Below are positions 47,108 to 56,106 of a stretch of 64,000 nt of DNA, one piece after another. The position numbers and the translations under genes were made by a program. Where the stretch lies: assembly GCF_024346995.1 (NCBI RefSeq), contig NZ_AP024887.1, positions 1,488,001 to 1,552,000 on the forward strand. Direction: 5' to 3'. Positions within the stretch are counted from its first letter, which is position 1. The number at the start of each line of letters is the position of its first letter. A model generated the notes under the pieces. That model had not been told where the DNA came from and searched no databases. It was given only the letters and a program-made list of their open reading frames with translations. Origin of the DNA: Vibrio palustris (GTDB lineage: Bacteria; Pseudomonadota; Gammaproteobacteria; Enterobacterales; Vibrionaceae).

Positions 47108-48790
47108 GTGAATATTGACGTAGTATTTCTACTAAAACAAAATCCCATCTTACTTATTTTTGTCGTTTTGGCCATTGGACTGGCGATTGGTAAAATCCGC
47201 ATAGGAAGTCTACAACTCGGTAATTCCATCGGCGTATTAGTCACTTCTTTAGTCATGGGTCACCTTGGTTTTTCTTTTGATGCCGACTCCCTCACCATTG
47301 GCTTTATGTTGTTTATTTATTGCGTCGGTATTGAAGCTGGCCCCAACTTTTTTGGCATTTTCTTTAGAGACGGTAAACACTACTTAATCCTTAGTTTAGT
47401 GGTGTTAGTTACCGCGACTTGGATCACTTACTTTGGTAGTTACTACCTCGATCTTGATTATGGCCTATCTGCAGGTATGATGGCTGGCGCACTCACTTCC
47501 ACGCCTGTGCTCGTCGGCGCTCAAGATGCGATAAATTCTGGGCTTTCACAAGTTCCACACAATAAAGACCTTAGCCTGATCCTCAATAGCGTATCTGTAG
47601 GGTATGCGATGGCTTATCTGATTGGCTTAATCAGCATGATTATGTTCGCTAAACTTCTCCCTAAGATTCAAAAGCAAAACCTCTCTGACTCTGCCCAACA
47701 AATTGCCAAAGAACGTGGCCTAGGAGCGAATAGCCAGCGCAAAGTATATTTACCGATCATCCGCGCCTACCGGGTAGGCCCCGAGCTCGTTAATTGGGTG
47801 GGCGGCAGAAACTTGCGTGAATTAGGCATTTATCGCCAAACTGGCTGCTATATCGAAAGAATTCGTCGTAATGGTATTCTCGCCCACCCTGATGGCGATG
47901 CCATTTTACAAGAAGGCGATGAAATCGCTTTAGTAGGTTATCCAGACAGCCACGCTCGCCTTGATCCAAGCTTTCGTAACGGTAAAGAAGTGTTCGATCG
48001 TAACTTATTAGACTTACGCATATCGGAAGAAGAAATCGTCGTAAAAAGTGATGCCGTCGCAGGGAAACGCTTAACGGATCTCAACATGTCAGAATACGGA
48101 TGTTTCCTTAACCGCGTAGTTAGAGCGCAAATTGAAATGCCAATGGATTCAGATATCGTACTCGCGAAAGGTGACGTTTTACAGGTTAGCGGTGAGAAAT
48201 CACGGGTCAAAGGATTAGCAGATAAAATCGGTTTTATCTCAATTCACAGCCAAATGGCCGATCTGCTCGCCTTTTGTAGCTTCTTTATTCTTGGTATTTT
48301 ACTTGGTTTAGTCACTATGACCTTTGGTCAAGTATCATTTAGCCTTGGCAATGCAGTGGGATTACTCCTTGCGGGAATCACTCTAGGTTTTTTACGAGCC
48401 AATCATCCAACCTTTGGTTATGTGCCACAAGGCGCACTTAATATGGTGAAAGACTTAGGATTAATGTTCTTTATGGTCAGTATTGGACTAAGTGCTGGTG
48501 CCCAAATGTTTGATCACCTATCAGACATTGGCTTCAAAGTCATAGGACTGGCCTTCTTAGTCAGTGTAGTTCCGGTGTTTTTCGCTTACATTGTCGGTGC
48601 GTATGTATTAAAAATGAACCGCGCCTTGTTATTTGGAGCGATCATTGGTGCGCGTACTTGCGCGCCAGCGATGGATATCGTTAATGACTATGCTAAATCG
48701 ACTGTTCCAGCATTAGGCTATGCGGGCACCTATGCTATCGCCAATATCTTGATGACTCTAGCTGGTACCATATTAATTTTACTTAATTAA
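47108..48790 (+). CDS. YbjL-type putative carrier, aspartate:alanine exchanger (AAE) family
   Basis: The 560-residue protein has the length of E. coli YbjL (561). Two membrane blocks (about 15-190 and 380-560) flank two RCK_C/TrkA-C-like cytoplasmic domains (about 205-370, with [12 protein letters not shown]...[12 protein letters not shown] and [15 protein letters not shown]). [20 protein letters not shown] and [12 protein letters not shown] are typical of AAE carriers. Family knowledge: relatives swap aspartate for alanine or related acids; the substrate here is unknown. Confidence 0.85.
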   Translation: MNIDVVFLLKQNPILLIFVVLAIGLAIGKIRIGSLQLGNSIGVLVTSLVMGHLGFSFDADSLTIGFMLFIYCVGIEAGPNFFGIFFRDGKHYLILSLVVLVTATWITYFGSYYLDLDYGLSAGMMAGALTSTPVLVGAQDAINSGLSQVPHNKDLSLILNSVSVGYAMAYLIGLISMIMFAKLLPKIQKQNLSDSAQQIAKERGLGANSQRKVYLPIIRAYRVGPELVNWVGGRNLRELGIYRQTGCYIERIRRNGILAHPDGDAILQEGDEIALVGYPDSHARLDPSFRNGKEVFDRNLLDLRISEEEIVVKSDAVAGKRLTDLNMSEYGCFLNRVVRAQIEMPMDSDIVLAKGDVLQVSGEKSRVKGLADKIGFISIHSQMADLLAFCSFFILGILLGLVTMTFGQVSFSLGNAVGLLLAGITLGFLRANHPTFGYVPQGALNMVKDLGLMFFMVSIGLSAGAQMFDHLSDIGFKVIGLAFLVSVVPVFFAYIVGAYVLKMNRALLFGAIIGARTCAPAMDIVNDYAKSTVPALGYAGTYAIANILMTLAGTILILLN

Positions 48791-48850
48791 GCACGGTGAG
48801 CATCATAGCTCAGCTCTTTTCATCCGTAATTAGCGACAGATACCAATAAT

Positions 48851-48879
48851 AAAAAAGCGCTCCGAAGAGCGCTTTTTTT
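48851..48879. terminator. Bidirectional terminator between the AAE carrier and fabV
   Basis: AAAAAAGCGCTC and GAGCGCTTTTTT flank CGAA. It serves two convergent genes. Confidence 0.92.
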
Positions 48880-48921
48880 ATTCGTTCATAACACCAAACT
48901 GGCCATCAGAACGTAATCTTG

Positions 48922-50124
48922 TTAGATGTCTTGCACATCAAACTCAACTTGTGGGTTAACATCAGCTTCGTAATCAACGCCTTCAACACCAAAACCAAAC
49001 AGTTTCAAAAACTCTTGTTTGTAACTCACGTAATCGGTTAATTCTTTCAAGTTCTCTGTCGTAATTTGTGGCCATAAAGCCTGACAATACGCTTGAATAT
49101 CTTCACGCAATTCTAGGTCATCAAGACGTAGACGATTTTCATCGTCAACCTCTGGAGCTGTGCCATCTTCTTTAAATAAACGCTCGTTAAACATACGTAG
49201 AATCTGGTCCATACAGCCTTCGTGTACACCTTCTTCACGCATTTTCTTGAATACCATTGCGATATAAAGTGGCATAACCGGAATCGCAGAGCTTGCTTGC
49301 GTAATGACGGATTTCAATACGGCTACGTTCGCTGTACCATTTTTTGCCGACAGTTTGTCATTAAGCTCAGCCGCTGCGCGATCCAAATCCATCTTGGCAC
49401 GGCCAAGTGCGCCATGCCAATAAATAGGCCAAGTGAGTTCTGTACCAATGTAGCTATAAGCTACGGTCTTACAACCGTCAGCCAAAACGCCAGCTTCATC
49501 TAGTGCATTGATCCACAATTCCCAATCTTCGCCACCCATAACGGTAACGGTATCGGCAATTTCTTGCTCTGTAGCTGGTTCAACACTGGCTTCAATAATC
49601 ACATCACGGTTAGTATCTACCGCTGTTGATGTATAAGTTTCGCCAATCGGTTTTAAGCAAGAACGAACCACTTCGCCTGATTCTGGAAGTTTACGAACTG
49701 GCGATGCCAATGAATAAACCACCATATCAATTTGACCTAAATCTTCTTTGATCAAATCAATCGCTTTTTGCTTCGCTTCGTTAGAGAAAGCATCTCCGTT
49801 CAAGCTTTTAGAGTATAAGCCTTCTTCTTTAGCAAACTTATCAAACGCCGCTGAGTTGTAGTAACCCGCCGTGCCTGGTTTTTTCTCTGTGCCTGGCTTT
49901 TCAAAAAACACACCAATCGTTGCTGCACCACCACCAAAGGCGGCCGCAATACGAGAAGATAAACCATAGCCGCTTGATGAACCTACAACCAACACACGCT
50001 TTGGTGCGTTTTTAATAGGGCCTTGCGCTTTGGTATGTGCAATTTGCTGTTTTACATTTTCTTCACAACCCACTGGGTGCGTTGTTGTGCAGATAAATCC
50101 GCGAATCTTAGGTTTGATGATCAT
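48922..50124 (-). CDS. fabV: Trans-2-enoyl-ACP (CoA) reductase FabV
   Basis: FabV does the last reduction of each fatty-acid elongation round and is triclosan-tolerant, unlike FabI. From ATG 50124 ([17 protein letters not shown]), 400 residues, with AGGAAG upstream. NADH-binding [17 protein letters not shown] is seen, and the family active-site pair Tyr235-x8-Lys244 ([10 protein letters not shown]) falls at the usual numbering. Transcribed in the same direction as fadE but separated from it by fadE's terminator. Confidence 0.95.
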   Translation of the reverse strand: MIIKPKIRGFICTTTHPVGCEENVKQQIAHTKAQGPIKNAPKRVLVVGSSSGYGLSSRIAAAFGGGAATIGVFFEKPGTEKKPGTAGYYNSAAFDKFAKEEGLYSKSLNGDAFSNEAKQKAIDLIKEDLGQIDMVVYSLASPVRKLPESGEVVRSCLKPIGETYTSTAVDTNRDVIIEASVEPATEQEIADTVTVMGGEDWELWINALDEAGVLADGCKTVAYSYIGTELTWPIYWHGALGRAKMDLDRAAAELNDKLSAKNGTANVAVLKSVITQASSAIPVMPLYIAMVFKKMREEGVHEGCMDQILRMFNERLFKEDGTAPEVDDENRLRLDDLELREDIQAYCQALWPQITTENLKELTDYVSYKQEFLKLFGFGVEGVDYEADVNPQVEFDVQDI

Positions 50125-50245
50125 ATTCAACTTCCTTTCAAAATCAGCGTAAGGATAAAAGTTTCCTCGTCAGAGCGCACCCTATTTTTGTCAAAATAGT
50201 TTGAAATGCCAAGTGGTTGGATCTCTAGCGCTGTAAAATTAGACA

Positions 50246-50283
50246 AAAAAACAACAAGGGCTTCCGATCATGAAGCCCTTGTT
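50246..50283 (-). terminator. Terminator of fadE
   Basis: AACAAGGGCTTC and GAAGCCCTTGTT form a perfect 12-bp stem around 7 nt; the minus strand continues GTTTTTTT. Confidence 0.92.
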
Positions 50284-50310
50284 TACGCTAATGACGTTTG
50301 TAATAACGTA

Positions 50311-52581
50311 TTAAAGTGTAGAGTGCCCGCTCTTGTTGGTCAAAACTTCTTTAAAATCATAACTAAAGTGATCAACTTGAATCGCTTTCACTCGTAAAGC
50401 TTCTGCTTTTAAGACCTCTTCAACCATAGACTCAGTTAACACTCCCGCGGCTTGTGCTTGCTGCAATTTTTCCGCGAGAGGGAGCTTGCGTTCTATTATA
50501 CCAGAAGCCATCGCTTGTTGCAGATGTTGCTCATAAGGTGCCACCGCAACCATGGCTTCAAAAGCTTGATCCATCAAACCAATGTTATCGGACTCGTCTT
50601 GACCAACAAAACACAAGTGCGTAAAGCGATCTCGCTGCTCTCCAGGTTTCATCAATAAATGAGCGACCGATAAAATACTTTTATCATTCGGCGGTGAGAA
50701 CCCCTGACCAAGCGGGAATAGCACCCGTTTTAAGATGCGTCCTAACCAAGGCTTGGGAAAGTTAATACACGTTTCATCAAGCGCGTGAGCGGCATGATAG
50801 AAACAATGCTGTAATGCGTAATCCACAAACGGGCGGTCTTGAGCAAGCTCACCTTCATCATGAAAACGCTTCATAACCGCACTGGCCATGTATAAATGCG
50901 CTAGCGTATCGCCAAGTCGAGCCGACAATAACTCTTTACGTTTCAATTGCCCGCCCATGGTTAACATAGCAACATCAGATAACAATGCCAGCCCTGCACT
51001 TAAACGAGTAATGTGCTGATAAGGCCTTGAAAAATTAACTTTTTTGGGAACCTTAGCAAAGCGATTGCCCGTTAACCCATGCCCAAAACAACGTAATACA
51101 TTCATACTTGTATGGCCGATATGTTTAAATAGCCAACGGTCGAATGCTTTTTTGCCTTGCTGAGTATCTGGATCAGCGGCCGCCGCCATTTCTTTAAGAA
51201 TATACGGGTGACAACGAATCGCCCCTTGACCAAAAATCATTAAGTTACGTGTGAGTATATTGGCACCTTCTACCGTGATAGCAATAGGAACGCCGAGGTA
51301 ATGTGCGCTAAAATAGTTCAATGGCCCACGCTGAATCGCTCGTCCTGCATGTACATCCATAGCATTAGTTAAGATCGTACGGCCTAGCTCAGTCATATGG
51401 TATTTAGCAATTGCCGTCACCACACCAGGGTTTTCACCAAGGTCTAAGCCTGTCGTGGTAAGCGTACGCGTCGATTCTAATAAATACGTCAACCCGCCAA
51501 TCCGACCCAATGATTCAGCAACACCTTCAAAGCGCCCAATCGATACACCAAATTGCTTACGGACATACGCATAGGCTCCGGTGGTACGCATACTTAAGTG
51601 ACCCAGCGCCGCGCCAAGAGCTGGCAGTGAAATCCCCCGCCCTGCCGACAAACATTCTACCAGCATTCGCCAACCTTTCCCGGCATACTCAGTGCCACCA
51701 ATTAACCAATCCATTGGAATAAATACATCTTCCCCACGCGTAGGCCCATTCATAAAAGCAAGACCCATTGGATCATGGCGCTCACCCGTGACAACACCGG
51801 GGTGATCGGCAGGGATTAATGCGCAAGTAATACCAATAGATGTTTCGTCGCCTAATAAATGGTCTGGATCATACAACTTAAACGCCAACCCCAACACCGT
51901 CGCCACAGGGGCGAGCGTGATATATCGTTTATTCCAATTAAGACGAATTCCTAATACTTCTTGCCCATCGTGCTCTCCCATACACACAATACCATTATCA
52001 GGAATACTGCCCGCATCAGAGCCTGCTTCAGGCCCAGTTAGCGCGAAACATGGCACTTCACGTCCATCGGCTAATCGTGGTAGCCAATAGTCACGTTGTT
52101 CTTGGGTCCCATAATGAGAGAGTAGTTCCCCCGGCCCAAGTGAATTAGGTACCATGACCGTGACCGCAGCACTAATACTGCGCGTCGCAATTTTGGTGAC
52201 AATGGTAGAGTTGGCATAAGATGAAAAGCCCAACCCCCCATACTTTTGATCGATAATCAGCGAGAAAAAACGCTCTTGCCTGAGAAAATCCCAGACTTCT
52301 TGAGGCAGGTTACGATCATGATTCATCAAACTAAAATCATCGACCATCGCCAATAATTGATTTAGTTGATTATCAATAAACGATTGTTCTCGCTCGTTTA
52401 ATTTTGGCTTTGGATAATCAAGTAACGTGTTATAAGTGGGCGCACCAGAGAACAACTCCCCTTCCCACCAAATACTTCCTGCCTCCATCGCTTGCTTTTC
52501 TGTTTCCGACAGCGGTGGCAGCGCACGCTTAAACCAAGTTAATACCGAGTCACTAACCCATTTACGACGTAGAGAGCCCAT
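50311..52581 (-). CDS. fadE: Acyl-CoA dehydrogenase FadE
   Basis: FadE does the first step of beta-oxidation. The 756 residues are shorter than E. coli FadE (814) because the N-terminal hydrophobic region is missing; the protein begins directly with MGSLRRKWVSDSVLTWFKRALPPLSETE. FAD/acyl-CoA segments are present: VPNSLGPGELLSHYGT, CFALTGPEAGSDAGS, MNGPTRGEDVFIP and VEGANILTRNLMIFGQGAIRCHPY, with the Glu of VEGAN in the usual catalytic place. AAGGAGC precedes the ATG. A perfect palindrome lies 165 bp upstream. Substrate range cannot be told. Confidence 0.93.
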   Translation of the reverse strand: MGSLRRKWVSDSVLTWFKRALPPLSETEKQAMEAGSIWWEGELFSGAPTYNTLLDYPKPKLNEREQSFIDNQLNQLLAMVDDFSLMNHDRNLPQEVWDFLRQERFFSLIIDQKYGGLGFSSYANSTIVTKIATRSISAAVTVMVPNSLGPGELLSHYGTQEQRDYWLPRLADGREVPCFALTGPEAGSDAGSIPDNGIVCMGEHDGQEVLGIRLNWNKRYITLAPVATVLGLAFKLYDPDHLLGDETSIGITCALIPADHPGVVTGERHDPMGLAFMNGPTRGEDVFIPMDWLIGGTEYAGKGWRMLVECLSAGRGISLPALGAALGHLSMRTTGAYAYVRKQFGVSIGRFEGVAESLGRIGGLTYLLESTRTLTTTGLDLGENPGVVTAIAKYHMTELGRTILTNAMDVHAGRAIQRGPLNYFSAHYLGVPIAITVEGANILTRNLMIFGQGAIRCHPYILKEMAAAADPDTQQGKKAFDRWLFKHIGHTSMNVLRCFGHGLTGNRFAKVPKKVNFSRPYQHITRLSAGLALLSDVAMLTMGGQLKRKELLSARLGDTLAHLYMASAVMKRFHDEGELAQDRPFVDYALQHCFYHAAHALDETCINFPKPWLGRILKRVLFPLGQGFSPPNDKSILSVAHLLMKPGEQRDRFTHLCFVGQDESDNIGLMDQAFEAMVAVAPYEQHLQQAMASGIIERKLPLAEKLQQAQAAGVLTESMVEEVLKAEALRVKAIQVDHFSYDFKEVLTNKSGHSTL

Positions 52582-52745
52582 ATAATGCTCCTTCTATTAC
52601 GCAGTGTGTGAATGAAAAGCGATAGAAAAACGACGCAGTATTCCTTTACTGGTGCAGTTTCCTACTCATCATGACTCTCGCGATTCATTCTCTCACACTG
52701 ACTTATCTCGACGATAAGAACAGCAGTCCATGTGCTATTAACCTT

Positions 52746-52767
52746 TAACTCAACTATAGTTGAGTTA
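52746..52767. promoter_or_regulatory. Perfect 22-bp palindrome upstream of fadE (operator candidate)
   Basis: TAACTCAACTA is followed at once by its exact complement, with no spacer or mismatch. It sits 165 bp before fadE and 72 bp before the next plus-strand start candidate. Length and symmetry fit a TetR- or MarR-type operator. I cannot match it to FadR or another named site. Confidence 0.6.
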
Positions 52768-52838
52768 CGTTTAGTCACCATATACGAATGCAACAAATGG
52801 CGAGTTTTGAGACAGCGGTATGGTAGGAGTAATAAAAA

Positions 52839-53022
52839 ATGGAAAAACTTTCGATCAAGCTGGAACTCTTCTTTCAAAGTACAGTCCTAATCTATGTGGT
52901 TAAAAAGCTGCGAGCAAAATTGTTATCAGCACTGTTTTTCATCACGATATTACGTTTATTTTTCATATTTATAACTCCTACGTTTGTATATACCCAGTTC
53001 ACTTTGTTCTGGGTCTTTTTTT
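52839..53022 (+). other. Short transcribed unit candidate (small RNA or leader) ending in a terminator
   Basis: GGAG is spaced for ATG 52839, opening an 81-codon hydrophobic frame, but a hairpin with T-run (ACCCAG 52992-52997, CTGGGT 53009-53014, then TCTTTTTTT) lies inside that frame, before its stop at 53084. A protein-coding gene interrupted by a terminator is unlikely. The stretch may be a small RNA or a leader of the gene at 53125. I see nothing else coding between 52582 and 53124. Confidence 0.3.
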
Positions 53023-53124
53023 ATCCACTCTTTACCAAGTACCTCTCTTTATCTCTCGTCTTCTGCAAAATCGTCATAACATGATAAAATGCGTTTCCTT
53101 TTCTCGGTATGACAGCCATAACCT

Positions 53125-54033
53125 ATGCAACTCCAACACTCTCCAGTCACACATCATTGCTTTCAACATATCCCTTTCGCACTAAAGCGTGATGACTTAT
53201 TGCATCCTCAGTTTTCTGGCAATAAAGCGCGCAAGCTAATGACGCTGCTCGACACACCTCAGGAGACATTTAAGACCCTTACCAGTTATGGCTCTGCGCA
53301 AGCCAACTCACTATATTCCATGGCTGCACTCGCTTATTTAAAAGGGTGGACATTAAATTACTACGTGGATCATATCCCATCTTGGCTACAAACAGCGCCA
53401 CTTGGTAATTATGCTCAAGCGCTGCAGCTGGGCGCTAATATTATTCCAACACGAGTAACGTATGGGATGTCACCAGCTGACTATGTTGGCAGCTTACCGC
53501 ATGATGATAATGAAAAACGTATCCCTGAAGGCGGACGCTTTCCAGAAGCGCAAGCAGGTGTTAACACATTAGCTAACGAGTTACTCGTCTGGATAGCTCA
53601 GCAACCAACACAGCAATGGGTAGTTGCTCTTCCTTCTGGTACAGGCACAACAGCCTTATATTTACATAAAGCGCTCGCACCACACGGCATAAAAGTGGTG
53701 ACGTGTGCATGTGTTGGAGGGAGAGAATATTTACAGCAACAATGGCGGGAATTGGGAGAAGACAGTCACCCTTTGATTTTAGATTCAGGCAAAAAACATC
53801 ATTTTGGTAAATTATATCAAGAGGACTGGCAACTCTGGCAGGCGTTATTTTCAGCAACAGATATAGAGTTTGATTTGCTGTATGACCCGATTATGTGGCA
53901 ACAACTACTACTTTGGTGGCCGCAGCAGCCAAGCCATCATCAAAAACACCTGCTGTACATACATCAAGGTGGGCAACTAGGCAATGTCAGCATGAAAGCT
54001 CGTTATCAGCGTAAATACGCATCCCCGATGTAA
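53125..54033 (+). CDS. PLP-dependent deaminase/desulfhydrase family protein
   Basis: The 302-residue protein belongs to the ACC deaminase / D-cysteine desulfhydrase group. IPFALKRDDLLHPQFSGNKARKLM holds the PLP lysine (SGNK), SYGSAQANSLYSMAALA follows, and VVALPSGTGTTALYLHKAL is the phosphate-binding loop. The C-terminal IHQGGQLGN is also typical. Family knowledge: these enzymes deaminate ACC or break D-cysteine to pyruvate, sulfide and ammonia; vibrio members are shorter than the classic ones and the substrate is unclear. No operon partner. Confidence 0.8.
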   Translation: MQLQHSPVTHHCFQHIPFALKRDDLLHPQFSGNKARKLMTLLDTPQETFKTLTSYGSAQANSLYSMAALAYLKGWTLNYYVDHIPSWLQTAPLGNYAQALQLGANIIPTRVTYGMSPADYVGSLPHDDNEKRIPEGGRFPEAQAGVNTLANELLVWIAQQPTQQWVVALPSGTGTTALYLHKALAPHGIKVVTCACVGGREYLQQQWRELGEDSHPLILDSGKKHHFGKLYQEDWQLWQALFSATDIEFDLLYDPIMWQQLLLWWPQQPSHHQKHLLYIHQGGQLGNVSMKARYQRKYASPM

Positions 54034-54125
54034 CATATGACAAAGGAAAAGCTAAAAATGTTATTTTGATATCATATTGTATTGCCGAACAAAAAACGAC
54101 CAGTTACGCTTGGCAGTAAGAAAAT

Positions 54126-54138
54126 ACCCCTTAGGGGT
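54126..54138. promoter_or_regulatory. Short palindrome before the PilJ/GGDEF-like gene
   Basis: ACCCC-TTA-GGGGT is a perfect 5-bp-arm palindrome, 62 bp before the ATG at 54200. TACCCCT (54125-54131) fits the NarL/NarP heptamer, but the second heptamer matches only five of seven positions. Confidence 0.35.
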
Positions 54139-54199
54139 TAGAAGATCCCGCTTTGCTAGTCTAGTATTGATATAATTGTTTCAATTAATGTGAGTCGTC

Positions 54200-55705
54200 A
54201 TGTTACCCGTTAAACTTAACCGTAGAGGACAAGCATTCTTAATCGGCGCTATCATCATTTTTTTGTGTTTGGATACGCTTATGCTTACTCTGAATTTTCA
54301 GATTACTCGCCAAGTGACCAATCAAACCTTGGTCATTAACCTCGCCGGTCGGCAACGCATGCTGTCACAAACCATGGCTAAACACATTTTTGCCATTAAT
54401 CCACAAAAACTCAACGATAAAGCAACTCAAGAAAACTTGATGAGTTATATCAGTGCTTCTGAGCTTTTTGCCGACACCTTAAGAACGTTCAAACAAAGCG
54501 GTTACGTTATTGATGCGGAAAAACAGTTACGAGAGCTTGATCGTATTGATAGCGAGGAGGCACAGGCCATCATTAGTAAGGCTTCTGCGTCTGTCAAATC
54601 ATTAAATAATTTGAATTCAAAGATATTGCGTAATGGTTTAACACGAGAACGTTACCAACAAATTCGCACTACCATAGAAGCGATTAATACTCCCTTACTT
54701 GAACAAATGAACCAATTGACTGTGCTGGTGCAAAAACACGCAGAAGCCAAAACTCAACAGCTACGCATCATACAATTCATTACGTTTATCCTAGCCTTAA
54801 TAAGCTTTGCTTTTATCATTTATCGTTTTCGTCGTACTCACGTAGAATCTGAGCAGACAATCAATATCCTTAGCGACCTCATTCAATCAGCAAAAGCAGC
54901 CTTAATCATTTTTGATAAACAAGGGCGTATTATCATGTCTAATGAGTCGGCTCGTGCACTGCTAAATTACGATGAAGACACCATGAAAACCTTGACGAAA
55001 TCACAAGTGTTTAATCTCGATGACAGTGAACCGATGGTCATTGATAGCAATGGACAAGCACAACCGGCAATGATTCATAATCGTGAATTAATTCGAGAAA
55101 ATACAACGATTTCTATCGCAACAATTATAGAGAAAAGCCAGTACCTAGCGCACGAACACAATTTATTTACGCTAGCAAACCGCAACGCGCTCACTGGGAT
55201 GCTCAATCACAATGCATTAAATACCGCGCTTTACCATAAAACGCAGCAAAGTAAATTTCTCGGTGGGCGCTTTGCCTGTTTCTACATTCATGTCGAAAAC
55301 TATAATGACATCGTACACAAACATGGTCACAAAATTGGCGATGATATTCTCAAAGAACTCACCTATCGGTTATGCAGTGTCACACGTGAAAGCGACTTTA
55401 TTTATCATATTAATGGACATGAATTTGTGGTCATCACAGATCTTAATGATCATGAAAACTCATTAGCGACCATCACGAAAAAAATATCGGGAACTAACTA
55501 TCATTCATTTAACGTCAATAATACCTATAACCTAGATATCTCTCTCGACATTGGCTCTTCAATATGCCCTGATCACGGTACCGATCCCGATACGATTTTA
55601 CTGCATGCGAAAAATAGCATGAAGGCTGTGAATGAACAGAAACCCCACCAGCGAGACTCGCAAGTTATTGACCTATCTAAAGCCTCAAAGAATCGTCAGC
55701 GTTAA
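54200..55705 (+). CDS. PilJ/NarX-type sensor with PAS-like region and degenerate GGDEF domain
   Basis: The 501-residue inner-membrane protein has a membrane helix at about 12-32, a periplasmic PilJ/NarX-type sensor region (about 33-185, with the P-box-like VINLAGRQRMLSQTMAKH), a second helix at about 191-208, a PAS-like region (about 222-310, AALIIFDKQGRIIMSNESARALL) and a GGDEF-fold domain from about 320. The GGDEF loop reads NGHEF at 405-409 and the start motif is NALTGMLNH instead of DxLTGLxNR. The broken loop suggests no cyclase activity. It may instead bind nucleotide or a partner protein. AGTG-type ribosome site is weak. Confidence 0.8.
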   Translation: MLPVKLNRRGQAFLIGAIIIFLCLDTLMLTLNFQITRQVTNQTLVINLAGRQRMLSQTMAKHIFAINPQKLNDKATQENLMSYISASELFADTLRTFKQSGYVIDAEKQLRELDRIDSEEAQAIISKASASVKSLNNLNSKILRNGLTRERYQQIRTTIEAINTPLLEQMNQLTVLVQKHAEAKTQQLRIIQFITFILALISFAFIIYRFRRTHVESEQTINILSDLIQSAKAALIIFDKQGRIIMSNESARALLNYDEDTMKTLTKSQVFNLDDSEPMVIDSNGQAQPAMIHNRELIRENTTISIATIIEKSQYLAHEHNLFTLANRNALTGMLNHNALNTALYHKTQQSKFLGGRFACFYIHVENYNDIVHKHGHKIGDDILKELTYRLCSVTRESDFIYHINGHEFVVITDLNDHENSLATITKKISGTNYHSFNVNNTYNLDISLDIGSSICPDHGTDPDTILLHAKNSMKAVNEQKPHQRDSQVIDLSKASKNRQR

Positions 55706-55849
55706 TGGCGATTTTCATCAATGGCATCTGTTCCCTATGAAAAATTGATGCATTATTAATCGATATGTAAATATTCTTTAATTATTTTCGATTTATATAA
55801 AATTCTTTTAAAAAACAACTTAACACTATTTTATTCCATTAAAAAGAAT

Positions 55850-55863
55850 TTGATCCCGATCAA
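55850..55863. promoter_or_regulatory. FNR-type box upstream of the MHS transporter
   Basis: TTGATCCCGATCAA matches the FNR consensus TTGAT-N4-ATCAA fully. It lies 244 bp before the transporter ATG at 56107. The interval to that ATG holds no convincing gene, so a long leader or a second promoter is implied. Confidence 0.6.
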
Positions 55864-56106
55864 AAAATGTCGAGCTTACCACTCCCCATGCAATATCGTT
55901 TCCAGCTTTCTTACTATACGTCTCTCTACGCTGCTTTCTTGCTTCATGCCTCTTTACTGATGGATTCTCATCATTATTATCTTAGGTCTATGCCCACTAA
56001 AATCATATCGATTGACGGATTTACCAAGACCGTTCTTGGCCCCAAATCTGATTTAAATGCAGCATAATCTACTATAAAAATGAACATAATTTGATGGAAC
56101 AATTTT

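Noticed and set aside
52643..52660. ACTGGTGCAGTTT resembling part of a FadR site upstream of fadE
   Set aside because: Only one half matches the FadR consensus and the spacing is wrong.
52839..53084. 81-codon hydrophobic frame with a fair ribosome site
   Set aside because: A hairpin with T-run lies inside it before the stop codon, and the composition simply reflects T-rich DNA. Kept only as a small-RNA candidate.
55867..56067. 66-codon plus-strand frame before the MHS transporter
   Set aside because: No ribosome site, no recognisable domain, and it starts directly at the FNR-type box.
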